Made by a program: the position numbers and the translations under genes. Positions 1-8,384 of a stretch of DNA of 64,000 nucleotides are shown in pieces; position 1 is the stretch's first letter; each line of letters begins with the position of its first letter. Source of the DNA: Rhodopirellula sp. SM50. GTDB taxonomy: Bacteria > Planctomycetota > Planctomycetia > Pirellulales > Pirellulaceae. The stretch lies in contig NZ_NTFY01000013.1 of the NCBI RefSeq assembly GCF_002289565.1, forward strand, positions 1-64,000, in the 5' to 3' direction. Below the pieces are notes generated by a model that saw nothing but the letters and a program-made list of their open reading frames with translations, was not told the origin of the DNA and did no database searches.

Positions 1-583
1 GCAATAGCTGCTGTGCGGGATCGCCGAGCGGCATGACACAGTTCGCCGAGTCGAGCGGTCGCAAATGGGCCAAAGGTCACCGGCAAGTCGCTGAGTGCTT
101 CGCTGCATAAAGAACATGCGACTAGCATTGCCGAGGAAGCTGCGTCGTCCAGTCGGCAGACATCGTTAAGCGTCTTGCCCTGTGAGCAGCTGATGGCATT
201 GAGCAAGGCGTTTGGAACTTCTGATCGCTGGGACTCGCAGGCAATGCATCTGTCGGTTTCTGTGGTCGGAGTGAGTGTTCAACGCAGCCAACGCACACCT
301 AGCTTCTTGGAGGGCGGCACCCCAATGCCCTCTAAACGAAGTGTGTCTCTTTCGTTGTTTGACGTGCACCAAACGTATTTTCACGTGGCAGTGCGTGTAG
401 CTGATTACATGAAGTTGTGATCGTAATTGCTGTCTCCCACCTTTGTGTGCGAGGCGGTCGAAGCATGCGTCCTAACCAGCGAACGTACTTGTTGGTGGGT
501 GGCACCATTAGAGTGAGGTGCCTCGTTGGTGGGTGGCACCATTTGAGTGAGGGGGCAATTGCTCAATGTTGCCATGCGGTTTG
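1..583. other. Left-edge region without a recognised gene
   Basis: No convincing gene is seen here. The minus strand is open from about position 278 to the left edge (about 92 codons, rich in Ala, Ser and Cys) and could be the 3' part of a gene that runs off the window, but it has no recognised motif and no clear start. Short open frames on the plus strand between 175 and 420 have no family resemblance. A 34-bp tandem repeat lies at 491-552. Confidence 0.3.
491..552. repeat. 34-bp direct tandem repeat, two copies
   Basis: The sequence GTTGGTGGGTGGCACCATT begins at 491 and again at 525, followed each time by nearly the same GAGTGAGG stretch. The second copy is truncated just before the 3' end of the downstream minus-strand sulfatase. 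Function unknown. Confidence 0.75.
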
Positions 584-2182
584 TTATTGCCAGTGCTTTT
601 TCAGTAGGTATTGATTGTCTTTGCCGTGCTGTAACCAGTCGTCGTATTCCGCTCGAGAGCGAAAGGGGGGGATGTGGTGTGGCTGCAGTTTCTCGGATGT
701 TTTCACTAAAGGGGCTGGCGAGAGCGGGATCTTGGCGGCCAGTTTGTTCTTGATCTGCGAAAACTTCGGATCCTCCGCAAGGTTGTGCCATTCTTCGGGA
801 TCGGAGTGATGGTCGTAGAGCTCTTCGCTGCCATCGATGTAACGTGTGTACCGATACCGCTCGCTGCGGACAGAAAACTCGCCATAGTCGTAGGTCGTCA
901 AGGCGACATGATCCCATGCTGCATCAGGCTGCTTGAGAAGCGGGGTCAGGCTATGACCATCGATCGCGTTGTTGGCGGGCAGTCCGCAGACGTCGACGAG
1001 TGTTGGGTAGATGTCTTGCAACGAAACGGGGCGATGACACAGATGTCCATCTGCGGAACCGTCGCGCAGTCCGGCAGTACCGCTCGGGACATGGATCATC
1101 AACACCGAGCGTACGACGTTGTCCCAGAGCGCGAATTTGCGCCAGTGCTGTTTCTCGCCAAGCTGCCAACCGTGGTCGGACCACAACACCACGACCGTGT
1201 TTTCACGTTTGCCACTTTCGTCCAGTCCATTGAGCAAACGTCCAAACATGGCATCTGCAAACGCAATCGACGCCAGGTACCCCTGGACGGCTTGTTTCCA
1301 CTGCCCCGCTTTGATGACGTGCTGATGGTAGCCTCCCCCACGAAAGGCGATGTCTCTTGCCCGTGGTCCAACATCGTCAAGATCGCTCTCCCACCGCTTG
1401 GGCAGGACGATGTCATCGAGGGGAAACAGGTCGAAGTATTTGCGCGGCACATACCACGGCAGGTGCGGGCGATAAATGCCGCACGCCAGAAAGAGCGGTT
1501 TGTCGCGTGGTTGGTTGAGCTGTTGCAGCACATAGTCGACACTCTTGAAGTCGCCCATCTGTTCATCAGGAACATCCAGCGCCGACCAGTCGAACATCCC
1601 ATACATCTGATGGAACGCCGGCATGTTCATCGTCTTTGGCGTCGGCTGATCCGCCGTTGCGAGCGTGGACTTGGTAAAATCGGGGAAGGCTTCGTCGGGC
1701 ATGTTTTGCTGCTGCGACGGCCAGTACTCGTCCCAACAATCGGGATCGACCATGTGGTAGTGGAAGATCTTCCCCGCGCCGCAACTGAAGTAGCCGTGCC
1801 GTCGAAAATAGGCTCCAATCGTTCGGCGATTCGGAATCGCTTCGCGCCAATCCTGGTAGTTGGAGTAAACGCCGGACGTATAAGGTGCCAACCCGGTCAT
1901 GATCGCAGTGCGTGATGGGTTGCAGCCGGGGCTTGGGCAATTTGCGTTGGTGAAGCAGACAGACCGCTTCATAAAACGGGTGAAGTTTGGTGTCACTGCC
2001 TGAGGATGCCCCTTGAGCGGTTCAATCCAATCGTTCAGGTCATCGACGGAAACGAAGAGAACATTGGGGCGTTGTTCCTGCGCGAATGTTGACGCAAACG
2101 CGGGCAACAACAATAGGCAGGTCAAAATCAGCTGGAGTCTGTTATTCACGAGTCTTCGTCTCATCAATGTGTTCTGCATCAT
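584..2182 (-). CDS. Secreted sulfatase, iduronate-2-sulfatase-like
   Basis: A 532-residue alkaline-phosphatase-fold sulfatase that should hydrolyse a sulfate ester on an extracellular sulfated sugar. After a hydrophobic export signal (residues about 18-35) comes the metal-binding segment VLFVSVDDLND (DD at 47-48). The formylglycine site is Cys87 in CNPSR (87-91), followed by TAIMTGLAPYTSG. SDHGWQLGEKQHW and ELYDHHSDPEEWHNLAEDP are the usual downstream sulfatase blocks. The order of blocks and the SVDDLND form fit the iduronate-2-sulfatase-like group; the real substrate cannot be read from sequence. A second Met at residue 8 is an alternative start. It faces the same way as the next sulfatase but is separated from it by a palindromic repeat element, so the two are probably not one transcript. 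Confidence 0.9.
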   Translation of the reverse strand: MMQNTLMRRRLVNNRLQLILTCLLLLPAFASTFAQEQRPNVLFVSVDDLNDWIEPLKGHPQAVTPNFTRFMKRSVCFTNANCPSPGCNPSRTAIMTGLAPYTSGVYSNYQDWREAIPNRRTIGAYFRRHGYFSCGAGKIFHYHMVDPDCWDEYWPSQQQNMPDEAFPDFTKSTLATADQPTPKTMNMPAFHQMYGMFDWSALDVPDEQMGDFKSVDYVLQQLNQPRDKPLFLACGIYRPHLPWYVPRKYFDLFPLDDIVLPKRWESDLDDVGPRARDIAFRGGGYHQHVIKAGQWKQAVQGYLASIAFADAMFGRLLNGLDESGKRENTVVVLWSDHGWQLGEKQHWRKFALWDNVVRSVLMIHVPSGTAGLRDGSADGHLCHRPVSLQDIYPTLVDVCGLPANNAIDGHSLTPLLKQPDAAWDHVALTTYDYGEFSVRSERYRYTRYIDGSEELYDHHSDPEEWHNLAEDPKFSQIKNKLAAKIPLSPAPLVKTSEKLQPHHIPPFRSRAEYDDWLQHGKDNQYLLKKHWQ

Positions 2183-2228
2183 TTCCTGTTTAACAAGTCG
2201 CCGTCACGATCGCAGGCGATGTCTGTTA

Positions 2229-2381
2229 GCCCGGCGGGCAACGCTGCGAAGCATTTTTTCCATGTGTTTCTTGAGGATTTAGCGGCAGGGCGCGAGCCCT
2301 CCGGTTCATCCTCTTTGCCAAAACACCGGAGGGCTCGCGCCCTATCGCAAAAAAATGCTTCACAGCGTCGCCCGGAGGGTC
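2229..2381. repeat. Nested palindromic repeat element A
   Basis: The inner arms are GGCAGGGCGCGAGCCCTCCGG (about 2284-2304) and its near-complement ACCGGAGGGCTCGCGCCCT (about 2326-2344). The outer arms, CAACGCTGCGAAGCATTTTTT (about 2238-2258) and AAAAAAATGCTTCACAGCGTCG (about 2350-2371), also pair. The element fills the gap between two sulfatase genes. Elements with the same core lie at 22226-22388 and 33455-33590. It could act as a transcription or mRNA-stability barrier. Confidence 0.8.
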
Positions 2382-2463
2382 GGTCGAGCGTTTTCCGGTG
2401 GTGTCGGTCTGACCGTCGGCAATCGGCAATCGCGTCAGGCCTTCGTCGCGCATTGGCGGACGA

Positions 2464-3885
2464 TCACTTCGCACGCTGTGGTCGACTGGCGTTGGTCGTT
2501 TTCAGCCATGCTTCCAACTCGGATCGAAGTTGTTCGGCCTTTTTCGGCATCTCGTCGGCGAGGTTTCGCGACTCGCTGAGATCATTTTTTAAGTCGTAGA
2601 GTTCGATCGAGTCATCGTCATAGTATTTGATCAACTTGTAGTCACCTGAGCGAATCGCGCTTCCCAATCGATTCTGTTTGTGAAACGCGTAATTGGGATA
2701 GTGGAAATAGATCGACTCACGTTTCAATTGGGGTTCGTTTTTGAACAGCGGTAACAATGAGATTCCATCGGGAGTATTGGAGGGATCAGCCTTCAGGTTC
2801 GCTGCATCAAGAATCGTCGCATGGATGTCCATGGTAATCGCGGGCGTCGAGGTTTGCGTGGAAGGACTGACGCGACCGGGCCAGCGAACAATCATCGGGA
2901 TTCGAATTCCACCTTCGTACAGGAACCCTTTCTCCGCCCGCAATGGTTGGACGTTTGCCTGGAACGGTCCGTTGTCCGAGGTGAAGATCACCAGGGTGTC
3001 TTCGCCCAACCCCTGTTCGTCAATCGCCTTGATGAGTTTACCGATCGATCTGTCCATTCCCTCAATCATTGCAGCGTACGTCGGATTCTCGACGCCCGGT
3101 CCTTTTCTGCGTTCGTATTTGGCGATCAAGTCGGCGGGAGCTTGGAATGGGTAGTGAACCGAGTAATTCCACCAGCAGAGAAAGAACGGTCGGCTCTCAT
3201 CAGTTGTCGCGGACTTGATGAAGCTGATGCATTCATCAGCGCACCGATCCGGCAAGTACTCGCCGTCGAAGTTTTCTTGCAGATTGGGAATTCTGTACGG
3301 ACTGAAATAGCTTGGTGGCCCCCCAAAACGACAGCCTCCGATATTGATGTCGAAGCCCTGGTGTTCAGGACGCAACTCCGCTTCCGTCGGCTGGTTCATC
3401 TCGGAGTCGGGATTTGATCGGCTGCGATGAGAGAGGTGCCACTTTCCCACAAAGCCTGTCGCATACCCTGCCTGTTTGAGTTGCTCGGCCAGGGTGACCC
3501 GTTCCAGCGGTAGGTGTCGCAACCAAATCGGTGTGATCAGATCCGTACCGGGTTTTTGGAAATTTGGAGGGTGTCCTCCGGCGTGATTCGTAATGTTGAG
3601 ACGAGCCGGTGATTCTCCCGTCATCAGTGCCGCGCGTGTCGGCGTACAAACGGGCGCGGCGGAATAGGCATCAGTGAAAAGCAAACCTTGCTTTGCCAGC
3701 CGATCGAGGTTGGGCGTGTCAAGTTTCTCGTTGCCGTAACAATGAAGGTCTTTCCACCCCAGGTCGTCCGCCATGATCAAAACAATGTTTGGCGAGTGTT
3801 CATGCTTCGCTGTGTCCTGGCCAAACGCAATCGTCGACAAGGCACTCACAGCGATCAGCAAAGCCAAGAAACAATCGAAGCGCAT
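2464..3885 (-). CDS. Secreted arylsulfatase-type sulfatase
   Basis: A sulfatase of about 473 residues. I chose the start at 3885 because MRFDCFLALLIAVSALSTIAFG is then a clean export signal; the frame stays open to 3960, but the extra 25 residues would spoil it. The metal-binding segment is NIVLIMADDLGWKDL (DD at 40-41). The formylglycine site is Cys80 in CTPTR, followed by AALMTGESPARLNI. Later blocks are GFVGKWHLS, FTSDNGPF and the C-terminal ELYDLKNDLSESRNLA. The family converts the Cys to formylglycine and uses it to cleave sulfate esters; the substrate is unknown. It lies 10 bp downstream of a chimeric remnant that itself ends in a sulfatase C-terminus. Confidence 0.9.
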   Translation of the reverse strand: MRFDCFLALLIAVSALSTIAFGQDTAKHEHSPNIVLIMADDLGWKDLHCYGNEKLDTPNLDRLAKQGLLFTDAYSAAPVCTPTRAALMTGESPARLNITNHAGGHPPNFQKPGTDLITPIWLRHLPLERVTLAEQLKQAGYATGFVGKWHLSHRSRSNPDSEMNQPTEAELRPEHQGFDINIGGCRFGGPPSYFSPYRIPNLQENFDGEYLPDRCADECISFIKSATTDESRPFFLCWWNYSVHYPFQAPADLIAKYERRKGPGVENPTYAAMIEGMDRSIGKLIKAIDEQGLGEDTLVIFTSDNGPFQANVQPLRAEKGFLYEGGIRIPMIVRWPGRVSPSTQTSTPAITMDIHATILDAANLKADPSNTPDGISLLPLFKNEPQLKRESIYFHYPNYAFHKQNRLGSAIRSGDYKLIKYYDDDSIELYDLKNDLSESRNLADEMPKKAEQLRSELEAWLKTTNASRPQRAK

Positions 3886-3895
3886 TTTTTTATCA

Positions 3896-4555
3896 TCATT
3901 CTTTGTGTCTCCAATCGGCTTGGCGTTCGGTAGCAACATACCACTCGTCCAAAAGTGCACGGAGCGCCCTGACCTTTATCGGGTTCGTCACGGCGACATG
4001 CACGTTTTCACCGGGATCTTCGTTCAGATTGTAGAGCTGAGGCGCGGCACCGAGAGGTGGGTACTTCATTTTTCCCGTCGCCCCGGTTGTGCCGTTGACA
4101 TGCCTTGAACGTTTGTCGTCATCACCAAGGTCGGTGATGAACTCACCCATTGCGATGGTGTTCGACAAGCCATCGAGCACATCACGAAAGGCGGTTTTAA
4201 ACTGACAATTGAAAAAGCCTCGGTTGCTGATCCTTGCTGATTGGATGATGTTCGACGACTTCGACGCCCCTTGTATCGTGTACGCAGCCCCGTAATTCGT
4301 CCGGTGGACCGAGTCGCCCATGCACGCGCCGTAATTGGTGCGTCCCATGGCGGGAAGCCCGACACCAGGATCGCTGGGGCAACGGAGCGTTGGGATATCT
4401 GATTCGAATGGATCGTAAGGTCCTGCAGCTGAATTGACGATTCGAGTGAACACGCGGCCTGGATAGGGGCCCATCGGGGCATCGATATTCCCGGCACCAA
4501 TCTCCCCGTCTGGAACAGGGACAAATTCTCGTCTGGTGGTCGAGAATGCAGTCAC
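3896..4555 (-). pseudogene. Chimeric remnant: DUF1559 middle joined to a sulfatase C-terminus
   Basis: The first roughly 165 residues match the middle and late part of a DUF1559 pseudopilin-like protein (LRCPSDPGVGLPAMGRTNYG, then FRDVLDGLSNTIAMGEF). The type IV pilin-like N-terminus of that family is missing; the frame closes at a stop near 4568. After about residue 170 the sequence changes to a typical sulfatase tail (QLYNLNEDPGENVHVAV, then a short helix ending at the stop). A DUF1559 protein and a sulfatase tail have no reason to be fused, so this looks like a deletion junction between two neighbouring genes. The GTG at 4555 may not be used. Whether any protein is made is unknown. Confidence 0.65.
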
Positions 4556-5025
4556 TAAATAGCAATGTTAGCGCTCACCTCTTTTAAAGATATGCCTCGA
4601 TCGTCATTCAGCGAAGTTTTTGCGCACAGTGTGGGCGTGAATAGCAGCCTTGCGACGGCGGCCACGGTTGGGGCTGGCTGTTGCCGGAGTCGCTTGCCTC
4701 GTGAGCAAGGCTTTATCGTTGTGGAACGCCAACAAGAGACCATTGGATAGCGGTGAAGCCGCTGCGATGCGGATTTCGGCGATCCATCGCGTGGGCGTCA
4801 GGTCGATCGATGTCACTCCATTGCCGCATCCTCCTGCCGGCGGGGTAGAGCAGACGAAGCAGCCGAATCCATTCTCCGGCAGTTGCCTGACCGTTCCAGG
4901 ATTACAACCGGTCGAGTCGTCGATATTTTCGGTGGAATCTTACTTGGCAGTGTAATGGCTCTCGTATGTGAGAGTGCAGGCGAACCGTTCTCGCCTTCGA
5001 CTTACACTCTCACGAGGCCGTTTCA
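4556..5025. other. Intergenic region without a gene
   Basis: No gene is supported. Around 4691-4708 there is a short hairpin (CTTGC, loop, GCAAG). Frames on both strands of 60-70 codons lack family resemblance. The right end holds the inverted repeat described at 4958-5019. Confidence 0.5.
4958..5019 (+). repeat. Inverted repeat just upstream of the M23 gene
   Basis: The arms are CTCTCGTATGTGAGAGTG (about 4960-4977) and CACTCTCACGAG (5005-5016), with an inner pair AGGCGA/TCGCCT (4978-4983 and 4991-4996). It ends 7 bp before the ATG at 5026. If transcribed, it would form a hairpin covering the leader, where a Shine-Dalgarno sequence would be expected. It may be regulatory or another dispersed repeat. 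Confidence 0.55.
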
Positions 5026-6837
5026 ATGTTAAATCAAAGTTTTCGGGTCGCTGTGGTCACCTCAGCGATCATCCAGCTGAGTTGGTTGCAGTCCGCGGTG
5101 CCACTGCTCGCCGCGCCGCCAATTAGTTTCATTAAAGCCGTGCCCACAGAGAACGAGAAGCTGATCGTCTTTCCGACGGCTCCGCCGTTTGAAGGTGGAC
5201 CAAAGGTTTGGGAGTTGTGTTTCGATTTGAAGGTGAAGAACACATCCACCGATACGATCTATCTGAAAAACGCTCAGGTCGTGGTGTATTCGCAATCGGG
5301 CACGGTTTTGAAGAATGTCAATCTGTTTGACAAAATGAAGAAAAAGGTTGCCGACGACGCGTCCTGGTTGGCCGACGATGCAGGACTGGGGGCCAACGAA
5401 GAAGTGCGTTTGATGATGTTGCCCGATCTCTCATTTCCGATGATTGCCGGACAGACGCCTTCCTTGGTCAAGGTGTTTCTGTACTGTCACGAATTCTCAG
5501 GTGCCGCGACGTTTACGAGCGACGTGCTGGTCTACCACAACAGCGTGTGTTCGTATCGCTACCCTGCCAAGTTGGACAGTTTGGGGACGAATCAGTTTTG
5601 GAATGGAAGCAGTAATGCTGGCGGCGGGCATCATCGTGAAACGCTCTCGGACATGTTTGCCTTGGACCTCGGCATTCTGCGGTGGGACAGCGCCATCGGA
5701 GACTGGGTGGATCTGTGCCCCAATGCGGATGGCTCGGCCAACGAAGACTACCTGGTTTGGAACAAAAAGATCTATGCGATGGCGGACGGCGTCGTGGAGA
5801 AGTTTGCAGCTGGCAACGAGGATCATTTGCCCGGCGCACCAGCGAACGACGCGAACTTCATCAAAATTCAGCACGGCAGTGAAACCGCCACGTACACCCA
5901 TTTTAGGAAGAACACACTCAACAGCGACTTGATGGAGATCGGCGCGTCGGTCAGTGCGGGACAGTTTCTTGGTCGGATCGGCAACTCGGGCAAATCTTCG
6001 CATCCACATCTTCACGTCGAGATCAAAAAGAGTGATGGTGTAGGTCGTCCGATCGGTTTCAGGGACATCTATGTCATTTCAGCTCAGGCGGCGGCGCAGG
6101 CTGCCGCGAACGGTCAGACGCCCCCGTTTGCACTGATGGATGGTGAAGCATTGCCCTGGTGCGAAAATGGCGAACGCAACTTGGTGTATCCGGCACCCAA
6201 CGATTTGGCTTGTGGGACCATCAATCCGTCTCTCGGCGGTGTCGTCAACGATGAATTTGCTGGTTCGAAGTTTGGCGAGGCACCGATTCAAAATCCACAA
6301 CCCGATTGGGCCGACGCCCTCTCGGTGCCTCGCGTGATCGTGCCGCAGCCGCCTCGTCTGCGCAATCCGACATTGACGCTGACCCCTCCTGCGAGGACCG
6401 TGCCGTCACTGATTCGACCACCCGCGAACCGGCGAACGATGTTGAATCCGGCCGTGGCGCGAGCGTTGCAGCAAGGTCGGTCTCGTCGACCGATCGGTAC
6501 GACGAGAGATGTGTCGCGAGTGCCGATTGCCGCGCCCAGGCGTTTGCCCAGTGGGCGTCTGCAGCGGCCCGAAGCACAGCAGCAGCTCCGGAAGACGCTG
6601 CCGATCGTGCCACGTCGACCCAGTCGGGCAGTTCGAACCCGTGAGTCTTCCAAATCGCCCGGACTCCGCGCAACCCTCGGTCGACCACAGGTTCAGGTCG
6701 CTCCGCTGCGGCAGTTCGATCGTCGTGGGCGAGACGATGATCGAAAGCGGGCCCGACCAACCGGTCCGGTCCCCGATGGGCCAAGGCGATCGAACGGCAT
6801 GAATCGGATGCAGCGGCCGGCGATGAACGTAAAATAA
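5026..6837 (+). CDS. Exported M23-family (LytM-like) metallopeptidase with basic Pro/Arg-rich tail
   Basis: A 603-residue protein with an N-terminal export signal ending near AVPLLAAPP (residue 32). Residues about 35-190 form an uncharacterised domain. The M23 region spans about 195-340: the first zinc motif is in HHRETLSDMFALDLG (from about residue 202), followed by WNKKIYAMADGVVEKF, YTHF, and the second zinc motif HPHLHVEI (about 326-333). Family members cut peptidoglycan cross-bridges or act as non-catalytic LytM domains; the ligands His, Asp and HxH appear present here. Residues about 420-603 are a low-complexity, strongly basic Pro/Arg-rich tail that could bind the cell surface or another polyanion. 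No operon partner is evident; the EF-hand gene downstream is on the other strand. Confidence 0.75.
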   Translation: MLNQSFRVAVVTSAIIQLSWLQSAVPLLAAPPISFIKAVPTENEKLIVFPTAPPFEGGPKVWELCFDLKVKNTSTDTIYLKNAQVVVYSQSGTVLKNVNLFDKMKKKVADDASWLADDAGLGANEEVRLMMLPDLSFPMIAGQTPSLVKVFLYCHEFSGAATFTSDVLVYHNSVCSYRYPAKLDSLGTNQFWNGSSNAGGGHHRETLSDMFALDLGILRWDSAIGDWVDLCPNADGSANEDYLVWNKKIYAMADGVVEKFAAGNEDHLPGAPANDANFIKIQHGSETATYTHFRKNTLNSDLMEIGASVSAGQFLGRIGNSGKSSHPHLHVEIKKSDGVGRPIGFRDIYVISAQAAAQAAANGQTPPFALMDGEALPWCENGERNLVYPAPNDLACGTINPSLGGVVNDEFAGSKFGEAPIQNPQPDWADALSVPRVIVPQPPRLRNPTLTLTPPARTVPSLIRPPANRRTMLNPAVARALQQGRSRRPIGTTRDVSRVPIAAPRRLPSGRLQRPEAQQQLRKTLPIVPRRPSRAVRTRESSKSPGLRATLGRPQVQVAPLRQFDRRGRDDDRKRARPTGPVPDGPRRSNGMNRMQRPAMNVK

Positions 6838-6913
6838 GGACAAGAGAATTTGGGGGGAGCAAGAAAGGAGCACGACAAGCATCGCGCGATCCGACAAGGA
6901 CGCTGAATGGTCG

Positions 6914-8044
6914 TCATTTCGTTTCCTTGGCGAGATACTTTGCCAGTTCGATCAACGAAACGCGCTTGTCGTCGTCCTGGTCGGCCTGCTTCAAAATGGA
7001 TTTGGCAAGTTGGCCGCTGACCGGTGACTCAAACAACTCCGATTCATCGATGAAGGTGCTGCGGTTCTTGTCGTGTCGGGTGAGCAACTTCCTCGCTTCG
7101 GCTAGATGTTGGTCGTCGAAACCGAGCGTCTTCCGCGATTGCGTGATGACTTGCTGGACTTCCATCTGCGTCAATTCGCCGTCCCCATTCTTGTCCAACT
7201 CCTTGAGAGGGTTTGTGTTGGAGCCATTTGAAAACAGGCCTGCGGCGGCGGCGAATTCGTCTTTGTCGATGGTGCCATCGGAATTCCGGTCATAGCGTTC
7301 AAACACAGACCGCACCTTTGCGAGGTCCGACTTGCTCATTCCCGAGTCTCGGCGATGCTTGGCCAGCATGGTGGCAATCTCCATGATGCCCAGTTTGCCG
7401 TCGTCGTTTTCGTCATAGTCTTTGGCGGGTAGCGGCAGGAACGCCCCGGCTTGTTCGTCGTTGTCCAACTTTTGGTCTCTGTCGGTGTCAAGCTTTCGGA
7501 CGGTGCGAATCGCGGTGACTTGATCGACCTGTTCGATTCCCATTTCGCGGCGCAAACCGCCCATGTAGGCAAACCGTTTTGCAATTTCGGCAAGCGTGAT
7601 CACGCCATCCTTGTTGGTGTCAAACTCCTCCGGTTCGCTTGGCCAGCCATTGGCGATCTCGTCGGGGTCGAGCTGGCCGTTGCCGTTGCGGTCGTTTCGC
7701 CTCAGGTAGATGTTCGCGTTATTGACCACTTGCTGCGTGACACCGGAGTCGTCTCGCAGTTTTGCGAAGCGGACGCAGAGTTCCAGGTGTGTCAGTTTGC
7801 CATCTCGGTTGAGATCGAACTGTTTGATTTCGTCTTTCCAGTCGATCCGTTTCTGTTCCTCTTTGTCAATGTAGCCGTCTTCGTCGGTGTCGTAGACGGT
7901 CATCGATCGCGTTGCGTCGGTCAAATCGATGGGAGCGATGACTAACGCGTAGAGGTCCGGTTTGTCTCCGGAGAGAATTTGTGCCGAGGCGGTGCCGGCC
8001 AAGATGACGATCGACAGAGCGACGAAAAGAAGAGACTTAAGCAT
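6914..8044 (-). CDS. Secreted EF-hand calcium-binding protein (ten loops)
   Basis: A 376-residue protein with the signal peptide MLKSLLFVALSIVILAG. It is built almost wholly of EF-hand loops, starting near residues 52 (DTDEDGYIDKEE), 77, 118, 142, 186, 211, 252, 284, 325 and 355. Most match the DxDxDG...E pattern. The loops at 186 (DTDRDQKLDNDE), 325 (DKNRSTFIDESE) and 355 (DQDDDKRVSLIE) lack the central Gly and may bind weakly. It contains no enzymatic domain. Such proteins are common in planctomycetes and are presumed to bind calcium outside the cytoplasm. It is transcribed away from the copper genes and appears to be a single-gene unit. Confidence 0.85.
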   Translation of the reverse strand: MLKSLLFVALSIVILAGTASAQILSGDKPDLYALVIAPIDLTDATRSMTVYDTDEDGYIDKEEQKRIDWKDEIKQFDLNRDGKLTHLELCVRFAKLRDDSGVTQQVVNNANIYLRRNDRNGNGQLDPDEIANGWPSEPEEFDTNKDGVITLAEIAKRFAYMGGLRREMGIEQVDQVTAIRTVRKLDTDRDQKLDNDEQAGAFLPLPAKDYDENDDGKLGIMEIATMLAKHRRDSGMSKSDLAKVRSVFERYDRNSDGTIDKDEFAAAAGLFSNGSNTNPLKELDKNGDGELTQMEVQQVITQSRKTLGFDDQHLAEARKLLTRHDKNRSTFIDESELFESPVSGQLAKSILKQADQDDDKRVSLIELAKYLAKETK

Positions 8045-8384
8045 GAGGCACCCTAAGAAAACGAGAAGAGCGAGGTGGTCGTCACCCCCGCAATTCTATT
8101 CGATCCGGTGATCGCGCTGGGCCGGTGACACGGGGTCCCCTGAGCCCACATGGTGCGATCCCCGAGCCGACTGCACGCTAGATGTCGCGGTCGCGCATCC
8201 GATTGATGTGGGATTGCCTTGCGAGGTCCCCGCCTTCGGATAGGTGGTCGCCGGACCAGTGAACCGTCCTTCCGCTCGAAGATTTGTCGTCTTACCACTT
8301 TTGTCGTTGGCTGGTCGGCACGAAAAATGCATACCGTCATGGGGTATGTTTTAAGCGGTGACTTTTTGACAGCTTGGAGAAACG
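8045..8384. other. Divergent intergenic region between EF-hand gene and copper ATPase
   Basis: About 340 bp that must hold the promoters of both divergent genes. The only clear signal is the CsoR-type inverted repeat at 8330-8348. No small gene is supported; short minus-strand frames look random. Confidence 0.5.
8330..8348 (+). promoter_or_regulatory. Probable CsoR operator
   Basis: The perfect inverted repeat CATACC-N7-GGTATG (CATACCGTCATGGGGTATG) lies 36 bp before the copper ATPase start. Known CsoR operators are pseudo-palindromes with ATACC/GGTAT half-sites and a G/C-rich centre. A csoR-like gene follows the ATPase, so autoregulated copper derepression is the natural reading. Confidence 0.7.

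Noticed and set aside
405-917. 170-codon minus-strand frame over the left repeat
   Set aside because: It overlaps the sulfatase 3' end in another frame and its N-terminal part is the tandem repeat.
785-1915. 376-codon open frame on the plus strand
   Set aside because: It is the antisense shadow of the first sulfatase, which has all family motifs; the plus-strand translation resembles nothing.
4604-4816. 70-codon minus-strand frame in the 4.6-5.0 kb gap
   Set aside because: No start signal, no family match; part of a repeat-rich intergenic stretch.
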